41,643 nucleotides of DNA from Algoriphagus aquimarinus (GCF_900112005.1 NZ_FOKK01000009.1:1-41643), one strand, 5' to 3'. Shown: positions 8,614-17,713, counted from the stretch's first letter. Notes: generated from the letters alone by a model not told the origin. Numbers and translations: made by a program.

Positions 8614-9348
8614 TTACTTAAGTTGGCTTAAAAACTCCTCCTTTCTTCTTCTCGCTACGTCTACGACGGTACCATCATTCAATTTCACCTGCCCTCCTTC
8701 TCCTTTATAATATTCAGATACATAAGCCAGATTGATCAAATGGGAATTATGTACCCTGCAAAAACTGTAGTCAGCCAACATACCTTCTACATCCTTAAGG
8801 GTTCTGGAAACAAGAATTTTGCGTTTGTCCTTTAGAAAAAAAGTGGTGTACGTATTGTCTGATTCACAGCGAATTATATCAGCAATTTCCACGAAAATAT
8901 AACCTGTAAAGGTTGGCAGGGCCACTTTAGACTTAGTTTTGGGACCTGTCAGGTTAGCCAATAATTGTGTGATCCGGCTTTCTTCAGCCCTATTTTTATT
9001 TCTATACTTATTTAGTGCTGAGTTAAATTCATTTGGATCAATTGGCTTGATCAAGTAATCCACTGCAGCAAGTCTAAAGGCTTTCACAGCAAACTCCTCG
9101 AAGGAGGTGGTGAATATCAAATCGAAGGGCACCTCGTTACGCTGAAGCAACCAATCGAAGGAAGTCGCTGGCGGAACCATGACATCACAGAAAACCAAAT
9201 CAGGGTTGAGGCTATTGCATAACTCTTCTGCCTCAGTAAGGTCTGATGCAAGCCCTAGCAACTCTATATCACTTTGCTGAGAGATATAAGCGATCAAGTT
9301 ATCTTGCGCGTGTTTATCATCTTCTACTATGATGGCTCTTATCTTCAT
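8614..9348 (-). CDS. LytTR-family response regulator
   Basis: The start is placed at the ATG at 9348 (MKIRAIIVEDDK, 244 aa); a longer reading to 9420 only runs into the kinase gene. The N-terminal receiver domain has the acidic pocket ED-D (residues 9-11), phospho-acceptor D55 (LVFCDVMVPP), T80/T81 and K101 (LIKPID). The LytTR DNA-binding domain covers about 145-240 (FVEIADIIRCESDNTYTTFF, FCRVHNSHLIN). It would bind DNA when phosphorylated by the adjacent kinase, whose stop codon lies 1 bp upstream of this ATG. Targets are unknown; the divergent 833-aa envelope gene and the 8509-6877 operon are the nearest candidates. Confidence 0.9.
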   Translation of the reverse strand: MKIRAIIVEDDKHAQDNLIAYISQQSDIELLGLASDLTEAEELCNSLNPDLVFCDVMVPPATSFDWLLQRNEVPFDLIFTTSFEEFAVKAFRLAAVDYLIKPIDPNEFNSALNKYRNKNRAEESRITQLLANLTGPKTKSKVALPTFTGYIFVEIADIIRCESDNTYTTFFLKDKRKILVSRTLKDVEGMLADYSFCRVHNSHLINLAYVSEYYKGEGGQVKLNDGTVVDVARRRKEEFLSQLK

Positions 9349-9349
9349 T

Positions 9350-10147
9350 CTATACTTCTTTTTCGTATGGCATACGGATACCAACTGCTTTGCCTCCACC
9401 CTCAAGGTCCGAGATATCAAAACCTGATTTAAATCCTCTCAACTCATTTAAGGATTGAAACCGTTCCTCCATTAACATCAAGCCCATAGAGCTCTTTTTT
9501 ACAAAATTGGAAAGATCGTGAGACATTTTCTCAGTAGTTCCGTCTCCGAGATTTTTTATCTGGCAGTTCAAATAGGTTTCATTCTCAAATGAGATAAACA
9601 ATTGGATCTTTGCATTTGCCTTGGCCCCATGCCATACCGCATTTTCCAAAAAAGGCTGTAAAAGCATGGGAGGGATAAAAATATCAGAAGGTATAATATC
9701 TTCAGCACAAGAAAAATCAAAACTGAAGGAGTGATTACTTCGAAGCTGTTCAAGTTGCAGGTAATTAATATTGGTTTCCAATTCATCCTCTAAGGAAACC
9801 CAATTTTTTGCTGAGCTTTCCAATACATATCGGATCATCTGAGAGAACTTAATTAAATATATGCCTGCTTCTTTGGCCTCCTGCTGCTGTATATAATGGT
9901 GTATTGAGTTGAGGCAGTTGAATATAAAATGTGGATTTATCTGAGCTCTCAATGCCTTGAGTTCTCCTTCTGCCTGTTTCAGTTTAAGTTCGGCCTCTCT
10001 TTTTCTAAAGTCAGCCTCTCTTCTTGAACGATAAACCACGAAAATAATGAATGAGAAAGCAAGTATAACAGGAAGCAAACCTATTACCACCGCCATCAAA
10101 AAATCACTCTGTATTTGGTTAAAGGAATAGATAAAAGTTACAGTCAC
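9350..10147 (-). CDS. sensor histidine kinase (PF06580 type)
   Basis: It has a short N-terminus, one transmembrane helix (about residues 18-39), a juxtamembrane coiled coil (READFRKREAELKLKQAEGE) and the His_kinase motif ALRAQINPHFIFNCLNSI with H73. A HATPase_c-like end carries the N box (FLENAVWHGAKA) and GLMLMEERF. There is no periplasmic sensor domain, as is common for this class, so the signal probably comes from a partner. The frame opens with GTG at 10147; an ATG at 10096 would start exactly at the transmembrane helix and is the alternative. It forms a two-gene operon with the LytTR regulator. Confidence 0.9.
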   Translation of the reverse strand: MTVTFIYSFNQIQSDFLMAVVIGLLPVILAFSFIIFVVYRSRREADFRKREAELKLKQAEGELKALRAQINPHFIFNCLNSIHHYIQQQEAKEAGIYLIKFSQMIRYVLESSAKNWVSLEDELETNINYLQLEQLRSNHSFSFDFSCAEDIIPSDIFIPPMLLQPFLENAVWHGAKANAKIQLFISFENETYLNCQIKNLGDGTTEKMSHDLSNFVKKSSMGLMLMEERFQSLNELRGFKSGFDISDLEGGGKAVGIRMPYEKEV

Positions 10148-10464
10148 CTGATTTCAAGTAAAAAGCTGAGAAATAAAAAACCTTGAGACATTTGTTAAAA
10201 ACAAGCAAGAAAATTAACCAAACATCTGTCTATGAAGATATTAAATATTTAGATTAAGTAAAAATACGGGAAGAAAAATATTGCTATTCTTCCTGTCCAA
10301 ACAACCACTAAAAATACTTAGTGTGGGTTGCCGAATAAATTCAAATATCGGCCAGCTACTAACTGAGACAATCCGAATTCCAAGTTCATAGTTTTTTCAA
10401 GATTTATGTATTCTAGTTTTAGAGCAAGGATCTCAAATAAGGTCATTATTAAAAGACTAGAGCT
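10148..10464. other. 317-bp divergent intergenic region
   Basis: AT-rich spacer between the kinase gene (minus) and the 833-aa envelope protein gene (plus). It must hold both promoters and is the obvious place for a LytTR operator, but no repeated site or clear consensus box was found by eye. No ORF is present. Confidence 0.5.
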
Positions 10465-12966
10465 ATGAAATTACTACTACTATTACTCACTTTTCTAAGC
10501 TGCTCCCTAGTGAGTATGGCTCAAGATACTAGAGATCTTGGATCAGTTGATATCGCTGGAAACAAGGGATATGTGCTAAGTGCCAGCACTAAAAATGGCA
10601 AGTTCAACTATAAAATTTATGATCAGAAAAATCCTGAAGTAGAGGTTGGTTCTTTTTCTCTTGTCAACAATAATTCGAGCAATTTCATAGAACTCATGAA
10701 ACAAATTGTAGTGGAAAAGAAATTAACGACTATTCTTGAAGCTGATTTAGAGAAGTACTATTTCTATTTTTCAAAGCAAAATATCTTCCAGGTAGAAAAT
10801 GAAGAAGGAGGTAAGGCTATGGAGATGATCTTCGGAGGTAGCATGACTGTTTATGGCTATAATCATTCCTATTTTGAAGCCATAAAGAAAAAAGATATTT
10901 TCTATCTAATAAATGAGTTATTTCCAGATCAGGTCGTCGAAGATGATTTTATATCTGATCCATTTGGATTCGATTATAAATCCCTGAATCCCGATATAGA
11001 AACTATTATTTTTGATGAATCATTTATAGCAAAAGTAAATAAAACATCAAATATTAAACCTAGAGCATTAAGATATGAGACCCTTTACAAGGCCATTAAC
11101 AACCAGTATTATAGCGCTTACTCTAACCAGGTATACAAGAAACTTGAAAATTATCCGGATCAATATGCCATAGACAATATCACTAGTGAGATTTCTATCC
11201 TCAATGAAACAAAAGGCAGATTAGTAAACGACAACTCTACGTTTTATACAGAGATCCTACGTTTGGAGAATAAAATCAATGAGTATGAAAATAATATCAA
11301 AAGCTATAAAGCCAAATTACCAAGTTCGCTTGAAAATTATGAATTAGAAAACCTTACCTATAATACAGAAACACTCGAAGAAATAGAAGAAATCAAAAGA
11401 TTAAAGAATAAAATAGATAACTATCACGAATCACTTCCAATACCTAGATCTGACAATGTCATTATTATTTCTGCCAATGAAGAAAATACCTTGAGAAATA
11501 TCATAGACAAGTTAAAAGCCATAAACACTAAATTAGAATCATACTCACTTTCACTCTCCTCGATACAGAGTGAAAAAAATAATATAAACCATACTAATGA
11601 TACATTAACTCAAAAAAAAGAGTTCCTAACTAATTCTGAACAAGAAATTGAATCTGTTAATCAAATCATAATAAACAAAAACAAAGATCTTGACAACTTA
11701 AAATCAATTAAATACAAAGAAGTTTCTAAACAATTAGACCAGCTTATAAAAACAAATAAACACCAGTTCTCACCTGTATCAATCCAGCTAGAAATCAATA
11801 GAGGGTATCTTGAAAATATTATAGTTAATGGCACCTCATCGGTTTTTGAACATAAAACCATAATTGATAAAGACCCAACAAGAAAACTTCCTATCTATCA
11901 CTTAAAGTTCATCAATGATTTTCCTATTGGAATATCTGCAAAAAAAGATATTGAAAGAATTGGAAATTACAAACTGTATGCGCGTTATGAGAATGGAATG
12001 CACTTTGAACTGAAGCTTGGTGACCTTACAAGCATCATAACAGAACAACTGGAACTAGACCGAAAAGACTATTCCCCAAAAGACGGTTCCTATTCATTTA
12101 ATTTACCTGATGAGAACAAGCAAGTATTTAAAAAAGCTGATTCCAAAGAAATTCTTCAGATAAAAGTTTTCACAGATTTCGTTGGGATAAGTGAAGAAAA
12201 TCCAAATGGACTGATCCAGCTAGAAATAGATAAGGAGATCCCTTTATTGACTAAAAGAATTCAAAGACCCTACGTATGGATACCTTTTAGATGGCTTGTA
12301 ATCAACCAATCAAACGTAGGGGTGTTCAATTTCTTCAAACCACAGTTTATTTACTCAAAAATCGAGAATAATAACAAATACCTACAAGTTAAATCATTTA
12401 CTAGCGGGACAGGTGAGGATGAAGTTACTGAATATGGAGTTTCCTCTTTACAGCTCAAGCAATTTGAAATATTCAGTATAGGTGCAGATTTCAACCTATT
12501 TCTTTATGATATACCTAATGGGAAATCCACATTTCTTCTAAACACTGGATTCAGATTCGGCCGAACAGATCTGGCTTCCAATGAGGAAGAGCCCGAGGTA
12601 AATGATTTTCCACGCAGCTTCACCAATACTATACAGCCAAGTCTGGAGGCACTATGGAGAATCAATGGTGATGAGCGATTTGGAATAGAGTTTTCTTATG
12701 GGCTAAACTGGTTGCTTTCCGATGAATTGTTTTTCACTCAGAAAGGAAATACAGATGGTTATAATGACTTCAGCAGTTTTAATGCCTCCAAAGAAAATAA
12801 TGGTTTGCAGAGGTTTACTTTATTGGCATATCTTAATGTACAAAAGGAAAGTACAGGGAGATTATTCTTTAGATATAGATTTAATTCTGAGCTAGATGAT
12901 TTCAAGAATAATTATGCACAATTACAACTTGGGTACACTACTTATCTCACTAGAGCTAATAATTAA
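10465..12966 (+). CDS. exported coiled-coil protein with C-terminal beta-barrel-like domain
   Basis: The 833 aa begin with a signal peptide (MKLLLLLLTFLSCSLVSMAQ, cleavage near 20). Residues about 230-440 are Asn/Lys/Glu-rich with heptad character (EILRLENKINEYENNIKSY), suggesting a long coiled coil. The last ~200 residues show alternating aromatic/polar strands and end in QLQLGYTTYLTRANN, typical of outer-membrane barrels of about eight strands. A periplasmic stalk plus a barrel is therefore likely. No named family is recognised. It is divergent from the LytTR two-component genes, which may control it. It has its own transcript; a weak hairpin at 12992-13011 (GGGCGA/TCGCCC) without a T run lies downstream. 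Confidence 0.75.
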   Translation: MKLLLLLLTFLSCSLVSMAQDTRDLGSVDIAGNKGYVLSASTKNGKFNYKIYDQKNPEVEVGSFSLVNNNSSNFIELMKQIVVEKKLTTILEADLEKYYFYFSKQNIFQVENEEGGKAMEMIFGGSMTVYGYNHSYFEAIKKKDIFYLINELFPDQVVEDDFISDPFGFDYKSLNPDIETIIFDESFIAKVNKTSNIKPRALRYETLYKAINNQYYSAYSNQVYKKLENYPDQYAIDNITSEISILNETKGRLVNDNSTFYTEILRLENKINEYENNIKSYKAKLPSSLENYELENLTYNTETLEEIEEIKRLKNKIDNYHESLPIPRSDNVIIISANEENTLRNIIDKLKAINTKLESYSLSLSSIQSEKNNINHTNDTLTQKKEFLTNSEQEIESVNQIIINKNKDLDNLKSIKYKEVSKQLDQLIKTNKHQFSPVSIQLEINRGYLENIIVNGTSSVFEHKTIIDKDPTRKLPIYHLKFINDFPIGISAKKDIERIGNYKLYARYENGMHFELKLGDLTSIITEQLELDRKDYSPKDGSYSFNLPDENKQVFKKADSKEILQIKVFTDFVGISEENPNGLIQLEIDKEIPLLTKRIQRPYVWIPFRWLVINQSNVGVFNFFKPQFIYSKIENNNKYLQVKSFTSGTGEDEVTEYGVSSLQLKQFEIFSIGADFNLFLYDIPNGKSTFLLNTGFRFGRTDLASNEEEPEVNDFPRSFTNTIQPSLEALWRINGDERFGIEFSYGLNWLLSDELFFTQKGNTDGYNDFSSFNASKENNGLQRFTLLAYLNVQKESTGRLFFRYRFNSELDDFKNNYAQLQLGYTTYLTRANN

Positions 12967-13021
12967 TACATCTATAAATATCTCTGCAATAGGGCGATTA
13001 ATCATTCGCCCCTACCTGTAC

Positions 13022-13666
13022 TCAAACCCTCCCCAAACAAAGCGAATTAGAAAATTCCATCCTTCCGCTGACCTCCGCGAAAAAAGAGAGATAAATATAG
13101 AACCTACCCTGGAGATCACCCGACCAAGGAAAATGAATCTGCTGCAGGCCTGACTTTCTGTAATTCCCTTTAAGCACAGACAACTTTCTGCCAGTTTCGG
13201 GATCATAGGCCACTAAAACTAGTCGATCAGCTTCCTTGGCGTGTCCTAAAAATGCATTTGGAAACCAGCTGACCTGAAGAAGATTTCCGTCTACCCATTC
13301 TGCAGTGGGACTTTCCAATCCCAATAAATCCCCTTCGGAAATTTTCACTTTCTCCGGATACAAAACAGGCCTGCCTTCCTCATTGAGTATGGCTGTTTTC
13401 AACACCACAGACAGAGCACGACTGATGCCCTGACTTTGAACCGGATTGCTCTTGGCAAATCCGAATTCTAGCTCCGCCCGCAAAGGAGTCAGAAACTTTT
13501 GCCCTACTTTGAAGGCTGCTCTATGGTATAGCTGTTTAGCACTGGGGGGCCTACTACTCTTCGCAGGGAAGCTTTTGATCACTGTCTTTCCCTTACGTTC
13601 ATACACCAGCATATTCCCTAGTTTTCCTGAGATTTTTCCGAATATACTTTTTTCGATGATTGCCAT
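13022..13666 (-). CDS. DUF6266 family protein
   Basis: The 214 aa start MAIIEKSIFGKISGKLGNML followed by VYERKGKTVIKSFP, the typical opening of DUF6266 proteins, which are frequent in Bacteroidota and of unknown function. The middle has FLTPLRAELEFGFAK and the end is beta-rich (LVLVAYDPETGRK, GRFYIYLSFF). No signal peptide is seen. Its opening pattern resembles the protein at 5512-6258. It stands alone between convergent and intergenic DNA. No function can be assigned. Confidence 0.8.
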   Translation of the reverse strand: MAIIEKSIFGKISGKLGNMLVYERKGKTVIKSFPAKSSRPPSAKQLYHRAAFKVGQKFLTPLRAELEFGFAKSNPVQSQGISRALSVVLKTAILNEEGRPVLYPEKVKISEGDLLGLESPTAEWVDGNLLQVSWFPNAFLGHAKEADRLVLVAYDPETGRKLSVLKGNYRKSGLQQIHFPWSGDLQGRFYIYLSFFAEVSGRMEFSNSLCLGRV

Positions 13667-14205
13667 ACTACTAACTAATTTAAACCCTGATGTGGGTTGA
13701 AGTGGATAAATAGATTTCTTAAGTCTTGCGACCCCTTATATGCCTTTCATTTCTTTGATTTTAACTCGCCTTTTCTTTTACTCCCCGCTGATTCAAAGTC
13801 GAAGAAATACCGAAGGAAAGTCGAAGCAGAGTCGAAGGAAAGCAAAGTTTGGGAGCTGTAGATTTTTGTATGCAAAGCATGAATTATGTATTGTGGAAGA
13901 AGTGAAATAAGAAGTTAGCTGCATTAAAAGCACAAGCCTCATCTTCCAGTAAGAAATAAAAGCACTTTAGGAAATGCTTTACGCTAGCATTGAGACTTCC
14001 TTGGTCAGCTGATAGCACGGAAACAACTAATCGCTTTAATAAATATGTTTACCTGCTTTACTAACAAGTAAGGGATATAAACCCTTTTTAAAAAAACGGT
14101 GCAGTTCTAGATTCAAGGCCACTTCAGTCTACCGTCTTCTGTCTTCCCGCTAGGTAAGCAACGAAATTTTGGCTACTGTCATCATTTCGGATAATTTGTT
14201 AATAA
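13667..14205. other. 539-bp non-coding stretch with GTCGAAG repeats
   Basis: No convincing ORF is seen. From 13797 to 13860 there are scattered copies of GTCGAAG/CCGAAGG (AAGTCGAAG, AAAGTCGAAG, GAGTCGAAGG), a simple irregular direct repeat also seen near 6684. The rest is AT-rich with no clear hairpin or promoter. Confidence 0.45.
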
Positions 14206-14406
14206 TCAATAGATGTAACTCTCGACCTGCTGAATGGGTATCCCTGAGAATTCGGCAAACTCATGAAGTGTTACAAATTGGTACGGCTCTTTCCCATTGA
14301 CAACCTTGATTTTACCAAGCAAGGAATGTCCGTAGCGTTCACTTCTCCCCGTAATGTTCTGCACATCTTTGGGGTATATGACACAGCGCTTTTTGATTTG
14401 GGTCAT
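14206..14406 (-). CDS. small putative DNA-binding protein
   Basis: The 66 aa read MTQIKKRCVIYPKDVQNITG, then RSERYGHSLLGKIK and a C-terminal FVTLHEFAEFSGIPIQQVES. A family with the pattern (R)YVIYPKDVxxITGxSERxxxxLLxKI is common in Bacteroidota and looks like a helix-turn-helix or excisionase-like fold, but no function is established. It is 18 bp below the terpene synthase stop on the same strand, so it is probably the third gene of that operon. Confidence 0.6.
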   Translation of the reverse strand: MTQIKKRCVIYPKDVQNITGRSERYGHSLLGKIKVVNGKEPYQFVTLHEFAEFSGIPIQQVESYIY

Positions 14407-14424
14407 GACTATAGGGTTCTAACT

Positions 14425-15336
14425 TTATTCTTTAACAACACCGTTGATTACCGTAGCATACCGAGGAGTACCTTCCTCAGACCAGTACAAACAACCGCCA
14501 AGCAGCAACATCAATTGCCGACTCCATGCCATTGAATACATTTCGTCCTGCTTCTTCGAAAACAAAAGAAATTCCAGTTGTCCAATCAACGTATTCAGCT
14601 GAGTACGTAAATACTCCTTGATTTTCAACTCACTACATCCTGTATGATACTTGAGCAGCAGGAGTTCATTGTGAAAATCCTTTGCATTTTTCTCTTTTTC
14701 CATAGATTTTATGTCATTTGACAGACAGATTATTCTGGCGATTTTCTGCTCTGCAATGGCAATAGAACAGGGAATATATTTCCACTCTCTTTTTAAAAGA
14801 TGTAGTGCCAAATACACTCCGGAACTGTCAAGCCGACTGATTTGATATTCCTTCAGGTCTGGAATTAGTTTATTCTCCCGATTATGCAATTCCCAGGATT
14901 GAGCGTCTACATATTCCCGCCAAAAGCTTAAAAAGGTATTTTGCCATATCCCATCTCCCAAGCCTATCATCCCGTATAGCACCTTCTCCAGTTCATTTAC
15001 AAGCGTATAGTAAGGTGAGTTTTGAGAGACTGTGTGACGCCTTCCCTGATCTAACAACGTATCCAAAAACTCTTTGGAAACCGGAAAAGACGTATGGTCC
15101 AACAAATCATCCATACGGAAAAGACAAAAGAAAAATTTCATAACCGATTCCAAGGTTATTTCATCCATCTCAGGAAATAGATACCCTGCAAACCAATTGA
15201 TTCGCTGCTTTTCAACAAGAGAGATCTCCGCTTCATCAGTAAGCAACGTAGTTTTTACAGCCCAGTCCATCACTAGCGCATTTATACCGGGAGTATGAAT
15301 ATTTAAAGAGACTGGTAAAGCATAGGTTTTCATCAC
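14425..15336 (-). CDS. class I terpene synthase
   Basis: The 303 aa carry the diagnostic metal-binding motifs of bacterial terpene cyclases: an Asp-rich DDLLD at residues 76-80 (within FRMDDLLDH) and the NSE triad NDIKSMEKE (N207, S211, E215). R168 (SRLDSSG) fits the diphosphate sensor, and the C-terminal PRYA (R292, Y293) fits the RY pair. The enzyme should ionise a prenyl diphosphate (farnesyl diphosphate is commonest at this length) and cyclise or rearrange it with Mg2+; the product cannot be predicted. It is cytosolic. The start overlaps the stop of the upstream Crp/Fnr-like gene by 4 bp. No P450 or methyltransferase is adjacent, so the hydrocarbon or alcohol may be the final product. Confidence 0.85.
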   Translation of the reverse strand: MMKTYALPVSLNIHTPGINALVMDWAVKTTLLTDEAEISLVEKQRINWFAGYLFPEMDEITLESVMKFFFCLFRMDDLLDHTSFPVSKEFLDTLLDQGRRHTVSQNSPYYTLVNELEKVLYGMIGLGDGIWQNTFLSFWREYVDAQSWELHNRENKLIPDLKEYQISRLDSSGVYLALHLLKREWKYIPCSIAIAEQKIARIICLSNDIKSMEKEKNAKDFHNELLLLKYHTGCSELKIKEYLRTQLNTLIGQLEFLLFSKKQDEMYSMAWSRQLMLLLGGCLYWSEEGTPRYATVINGVVKE

Positions 15337-15914
15337 TTCCCGGGTTTTAATGCATGTTGTACCTCTCTTACGCTGCGCTCGGAACAGAAAAAATAGGAGG
15401 CTATTTTGGACTGGGACAAGTGAAGTTCTATCCCTGGTAAATATTCCACAAACTGCTTATAGCCCTTAGTAATTCCCATTGCTTTGATCCTGCTACGCTG
15501 ATACAGCCTTTTGAGCATTCTGTGGTTAATCTGGAAACCCAGTTTGGCGAAATCAGGATGATTTTGAATCAGAGTCATTTCAGACTTTTTGCTGAGTTCA
15601 TAATACACCACATCTGACAGGCACTTGATGTAGTCTTGAGTTCTTTCACCTGTTAGGTAGGAATGGAAATCGAAAGCCACATCCGTAGCCTGAAAAATCT
15701 CAGACAGCACTGGTCCTTTTTCTGAATCGTAGAATAGCCCTATAAATCCCTCACAGATATACCGGCTACAGGTTTCTACAGATGAAGTGTCCTTTAGTAC
15801 CTCGCCTTTTTTTCCTTTACGCAGATTAAGGAAGAGGTCCACCTTAGTGTAGTCAAGTATAAGATCCGGCACCAGCGGATCGCAATCTTCTTTCATTTTT
15901 GCTAAATAGTCCAT
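15333..15914 (-). CDS. Crp/Fnr-like transcriptional regulator
   Basis: The 193 aa show a degenerate cyclic-nucleotide-binding-type N-terminus: the pattern of beta strands through SRYICEGFIGLFYDSEKG, and a helix like QNHPDFAKLGFQINHRMLKR. A C-terminal winged-helix region follows (SQSKIASYFFCSERSVREV, about 165-190). This matches the divergent Crp/Fnr proteins of Bacteroidota, which often lack cAMP-binding residues; none are recognisable here. It overlaps the terpene synthase start by 4 bp (ATGA), so it probably controls terpene production or simply its own operon. A perfect palindrome at 16075-16088 lies about 160 bp upstream. Confidence 0.6.
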   Translation of the reverse strand: MDYLAKMKEDCDPLVPDLILDYTKVDLFLNLRKGKKGEVLKDTSSVETCSRYICEGFIGLFYDSEKGPVLSEIFQATDVAFDFHSYLTGERTQDYIKCLSDVVYYELSKKSEMTLIQNHPDFAKLGFQINHRMLKRLYQRSRIKAMGITKGYKQFVEYLPGIELHLSQSKIASYFFCSERSVREVQHALKPGK

Positions 15915-16223
15915 ATCCCCTCCCTGTAAAAATCACTGATGATAAGATGTTTTTCCTCTTGAAAACCATCGAAAAGTCTGCAATACTATTGCTTTAGTAA
16001 GGTTAAGTTACTATTAACTAATCCATAATTACAATAGGTAATTTTTAGTATAAACAAAAAACCTACTCATTAATCGGAAATATTTCCGCTTTCAAAGCAA
16101 TTATTTTTAGGTATAGGAAAATTCTCCTAACACTTTTTGATTTATGTCAACGAGTTTTGGATAAATGAACATCAAAAAAAGGCCGAAAGTAATCTACTGG
16201 ACCTGGCATTAAATCAGATAAAA
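15915..16223. other. 309-bp divergent intergenic region
   Basis: It lies between the regulator-terpene operon (minus) and the MauE-like gene (plus) and must hold both promoters. It contains the 14-bp palindrome at 16075-16088. An in-frame TTG at 16137 could extend the MauE-like ORF but gives a hydrophilic stretch atypical of that family. Confidence 0.5.
16075..16088. promoter_or_regulatory. 14-bp palindrome, possible operator
   Basis: CGGAAATATTTCCG is perfectly self-complementary and lies between divergent promoters. A dimeric regulator, such as the Crp/Fnr-like protein encoded at 15333-15914, could bind it. There is no direct proof. Confidence 0.4.
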
Positions 16224-16664
16224 ATGGAATCATCTCGCAAACCACTTACTGCTATACTAGCCGAAGCTGTCGCCTGGCTTCTAGCCGCACTCTTCACTTA
16301 TACGGCAGTGAGCAAGGTGTATGATTGGCAGGGAACACGGATGGCAATGTACAATCAGGTATTCCCTGTGTGGATGGCTGATGCCATCCTCTACATTCTT
16401 CCACTTGTAGAACTCGGCGTTGCTGTAATGCTACTGGTTTCAGTCTGGCGAAAGGCCGGATTGCTGATGAGTGTAATTCTTCTGAGTCTCTTTACAGGTT
16501 ATGTTACAATTGTCTGGCTGGGATTTACAGATCGGGTTCCTTGCTCCTGCGGTGGGATACTCAGTAGCCTGGGATGGGGAGAGCATTTGGTAGTTAATCT
16601 GGTGTTTTTGGGGATAGCGATTATTGGACTTTGGAGTCATCGGAAAGTTATTGGATTTGATTGA
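16224..16664 (+). CDS. MauE/DoxX-like redox-associated membrane protein
   Basis: With the ATG at 16224 the protein is 146 aa with four transmembrane helices (about residues 10-28, 45-66, 70-92, 118-138). The start KPLTAILAEAVAWLLAALFT is followed by the SKVYDW motif typical of DoxX/MauE proteins. A CSCGG motif (VPCSCGGIL) sits in the third loop, as in MauE relatives linked to periplasmic thiol chemistry. The role would be electron transfer or maturation in the cytoplasmic membrane. Downstream on the same strand is the small exported two-cysteine protein, and beyond it the convergent SusCD/TlpA operon, a frequent Bacteroidota neighbourhood. Confidence 0.7.
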   Translation: MESSRKPLTAILAEAVAWLLAALFTYTAVSKVYDWQGTRMAMYNQVFPVWMADAILYILPLVELGVAVMLLVSVWRKAGLLMSVILLSLFTGYVTIVWLGFTDRVPCSCGGILSSLGWGEHLVVNLVFLGIAIIGLWSHRKVIGFD

Positions 16665-17441
16665 GATGTGAGCCCGACCCCTGAAGGAGAGAATCGTTTT
16701 TGGTAGTTGATGAATTTAAAATGAGGGAATTGAGAATTTAAAATGAATGGGAAGTTTAGAAGAAGGAAGTTGGAGTAAGTAAAAGCGCTGTAGGTGCGAC
16801 AGCTTTGTAGCCATGGGTTTTAACCCATGGTAAAAAAAAATACAAATTCCATTTCCCTCGGACATGAGGCATAGTGATAAGATGAAGGCTTGTCCCGAGG
16901 AGGTCTACAGCGTTTGTGAATTTTCGGATTAGAAATCCTACGACAAAGGTTTGGGATTATAAATCCCGAACAGCGAATGTAGAAAAGAAACATGCCGTAG
17001 GTATGAACTATGGGTAGCACCGGGTTTCAACCCGGCGTGAAAAAAGACCTTAAGTCCATTGCCTCCTGCCCATGATCAAAGGAAAAAGGAGTCAATGCAG
17101 GAGGATGAAAACGAATCCATAGGTGCAAATGGTCTGTGGGGCACAGACCACGGTGGAGAAACGAAAAACCATTACAAAACCATAAAACCTTCGAGGTTTG
17201 GCAAACCTCAAAGGTTATGACTAAAACGCCAAGGCAAATGCAGCCTAATGAATGCGACAGCGCAATGAGGCTAGATAGAAAAAAACAACACGGTCCGTGA
17301 AGCCACCAGGTGGCTGCCGGACAACAGCTGGGGGACAAAAAATCCGATCGCCCCTCTCGGAATGAGAAGCTGCCCGATTCGTGGTCAGGCAGTTTATCAA
17401 AAGCGACCGGAGATTAATTATTAATTTAACCAATACAAATT
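16665..17441. repeat. cluster of palindromic interspersed repeats (no gene)
   Basis: This 777-bp stretch holds at least four perfect or near-perfect palindromes. CCATGGGTTTTAACCCATGG is at 16811-16830 and CCGGGTTTCAACCCGG at 17020-17035. GGTCTGTG/CACAGACC (loop GGG) is at 17131-17149, and GAGGTTTG/CAAACCTC at 17193-17209. The first two sit in a GTAGC-palindrome context that recurs at 36788 and 41561. No ORF here looks real. It is an array of genome-wide extragenic repeats. Confidence 0.65.
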
Positions 17442-17699
17442 ATGAAACTTTCAGTTTTAAACCTCCTACGCGGAGGTGTATTTTCACTCGCAATGGTAGC
17501 CGCTTTTGCGTTTACCACACCTCAACTTCAATCTGCTTCCTATTTCACTTATGATGGTGAAAACTGGATGGATATCACAGAGGTATATGAATCTGGCAAT
17601 TATAGTTGCCAGCCTGATGTGAACAAAATATGTGTTGCTGATGAAAATCTTCAGCCATTGAGTCCCTCACATGTAGATCGTAGAATACAATTACCCTAA
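17442..17699 (+). CDS. small exported protein, DUF6520-like
   Basis: The 85 aa begin with a clear signal sequence (MKLSVLNLLRGGVFSLAMVA, ending near AFAFTTPQLQSAS, about residue 33). The short mature part has two cysteines (YSCQPDVNKICVA). This layout fits the DUF6520 family of small Bacteroidota exported proteins, often found near MauE-like and SusCD/TonB genes; the function is unknown. The two cysteines could form a disulfide handled by the MauE- or TlpA-like neighbours. A strong terminator follows 14 bp after the stop. Confidence 0.6.
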   Translation: MKLSVLNLLRGGVFSLAMVAAFAFTTPQLQSASYFTYDGENWMDITEVYESGNYSCQPDVNKICVADENLQPLSPSHVDRRIQLP

Positions 17700-17713
17700 T
17701 GTGAAGTAAAGTT

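Noticed and set aside
12992..13011. Terminator between the convergent 833-aa and DUF6266 genes
   Set aside because: Only a 6-bp stem with an 8-nt loop and no T run on either strand; kept as a note only.
16137..16223. N-terminal extension of the MauE-like gene
   Set aside because: The start would be TTG and the extra 29 residues are hydrophilic, unlike MauE/DoxX proteins, which start shortly before the first helix.
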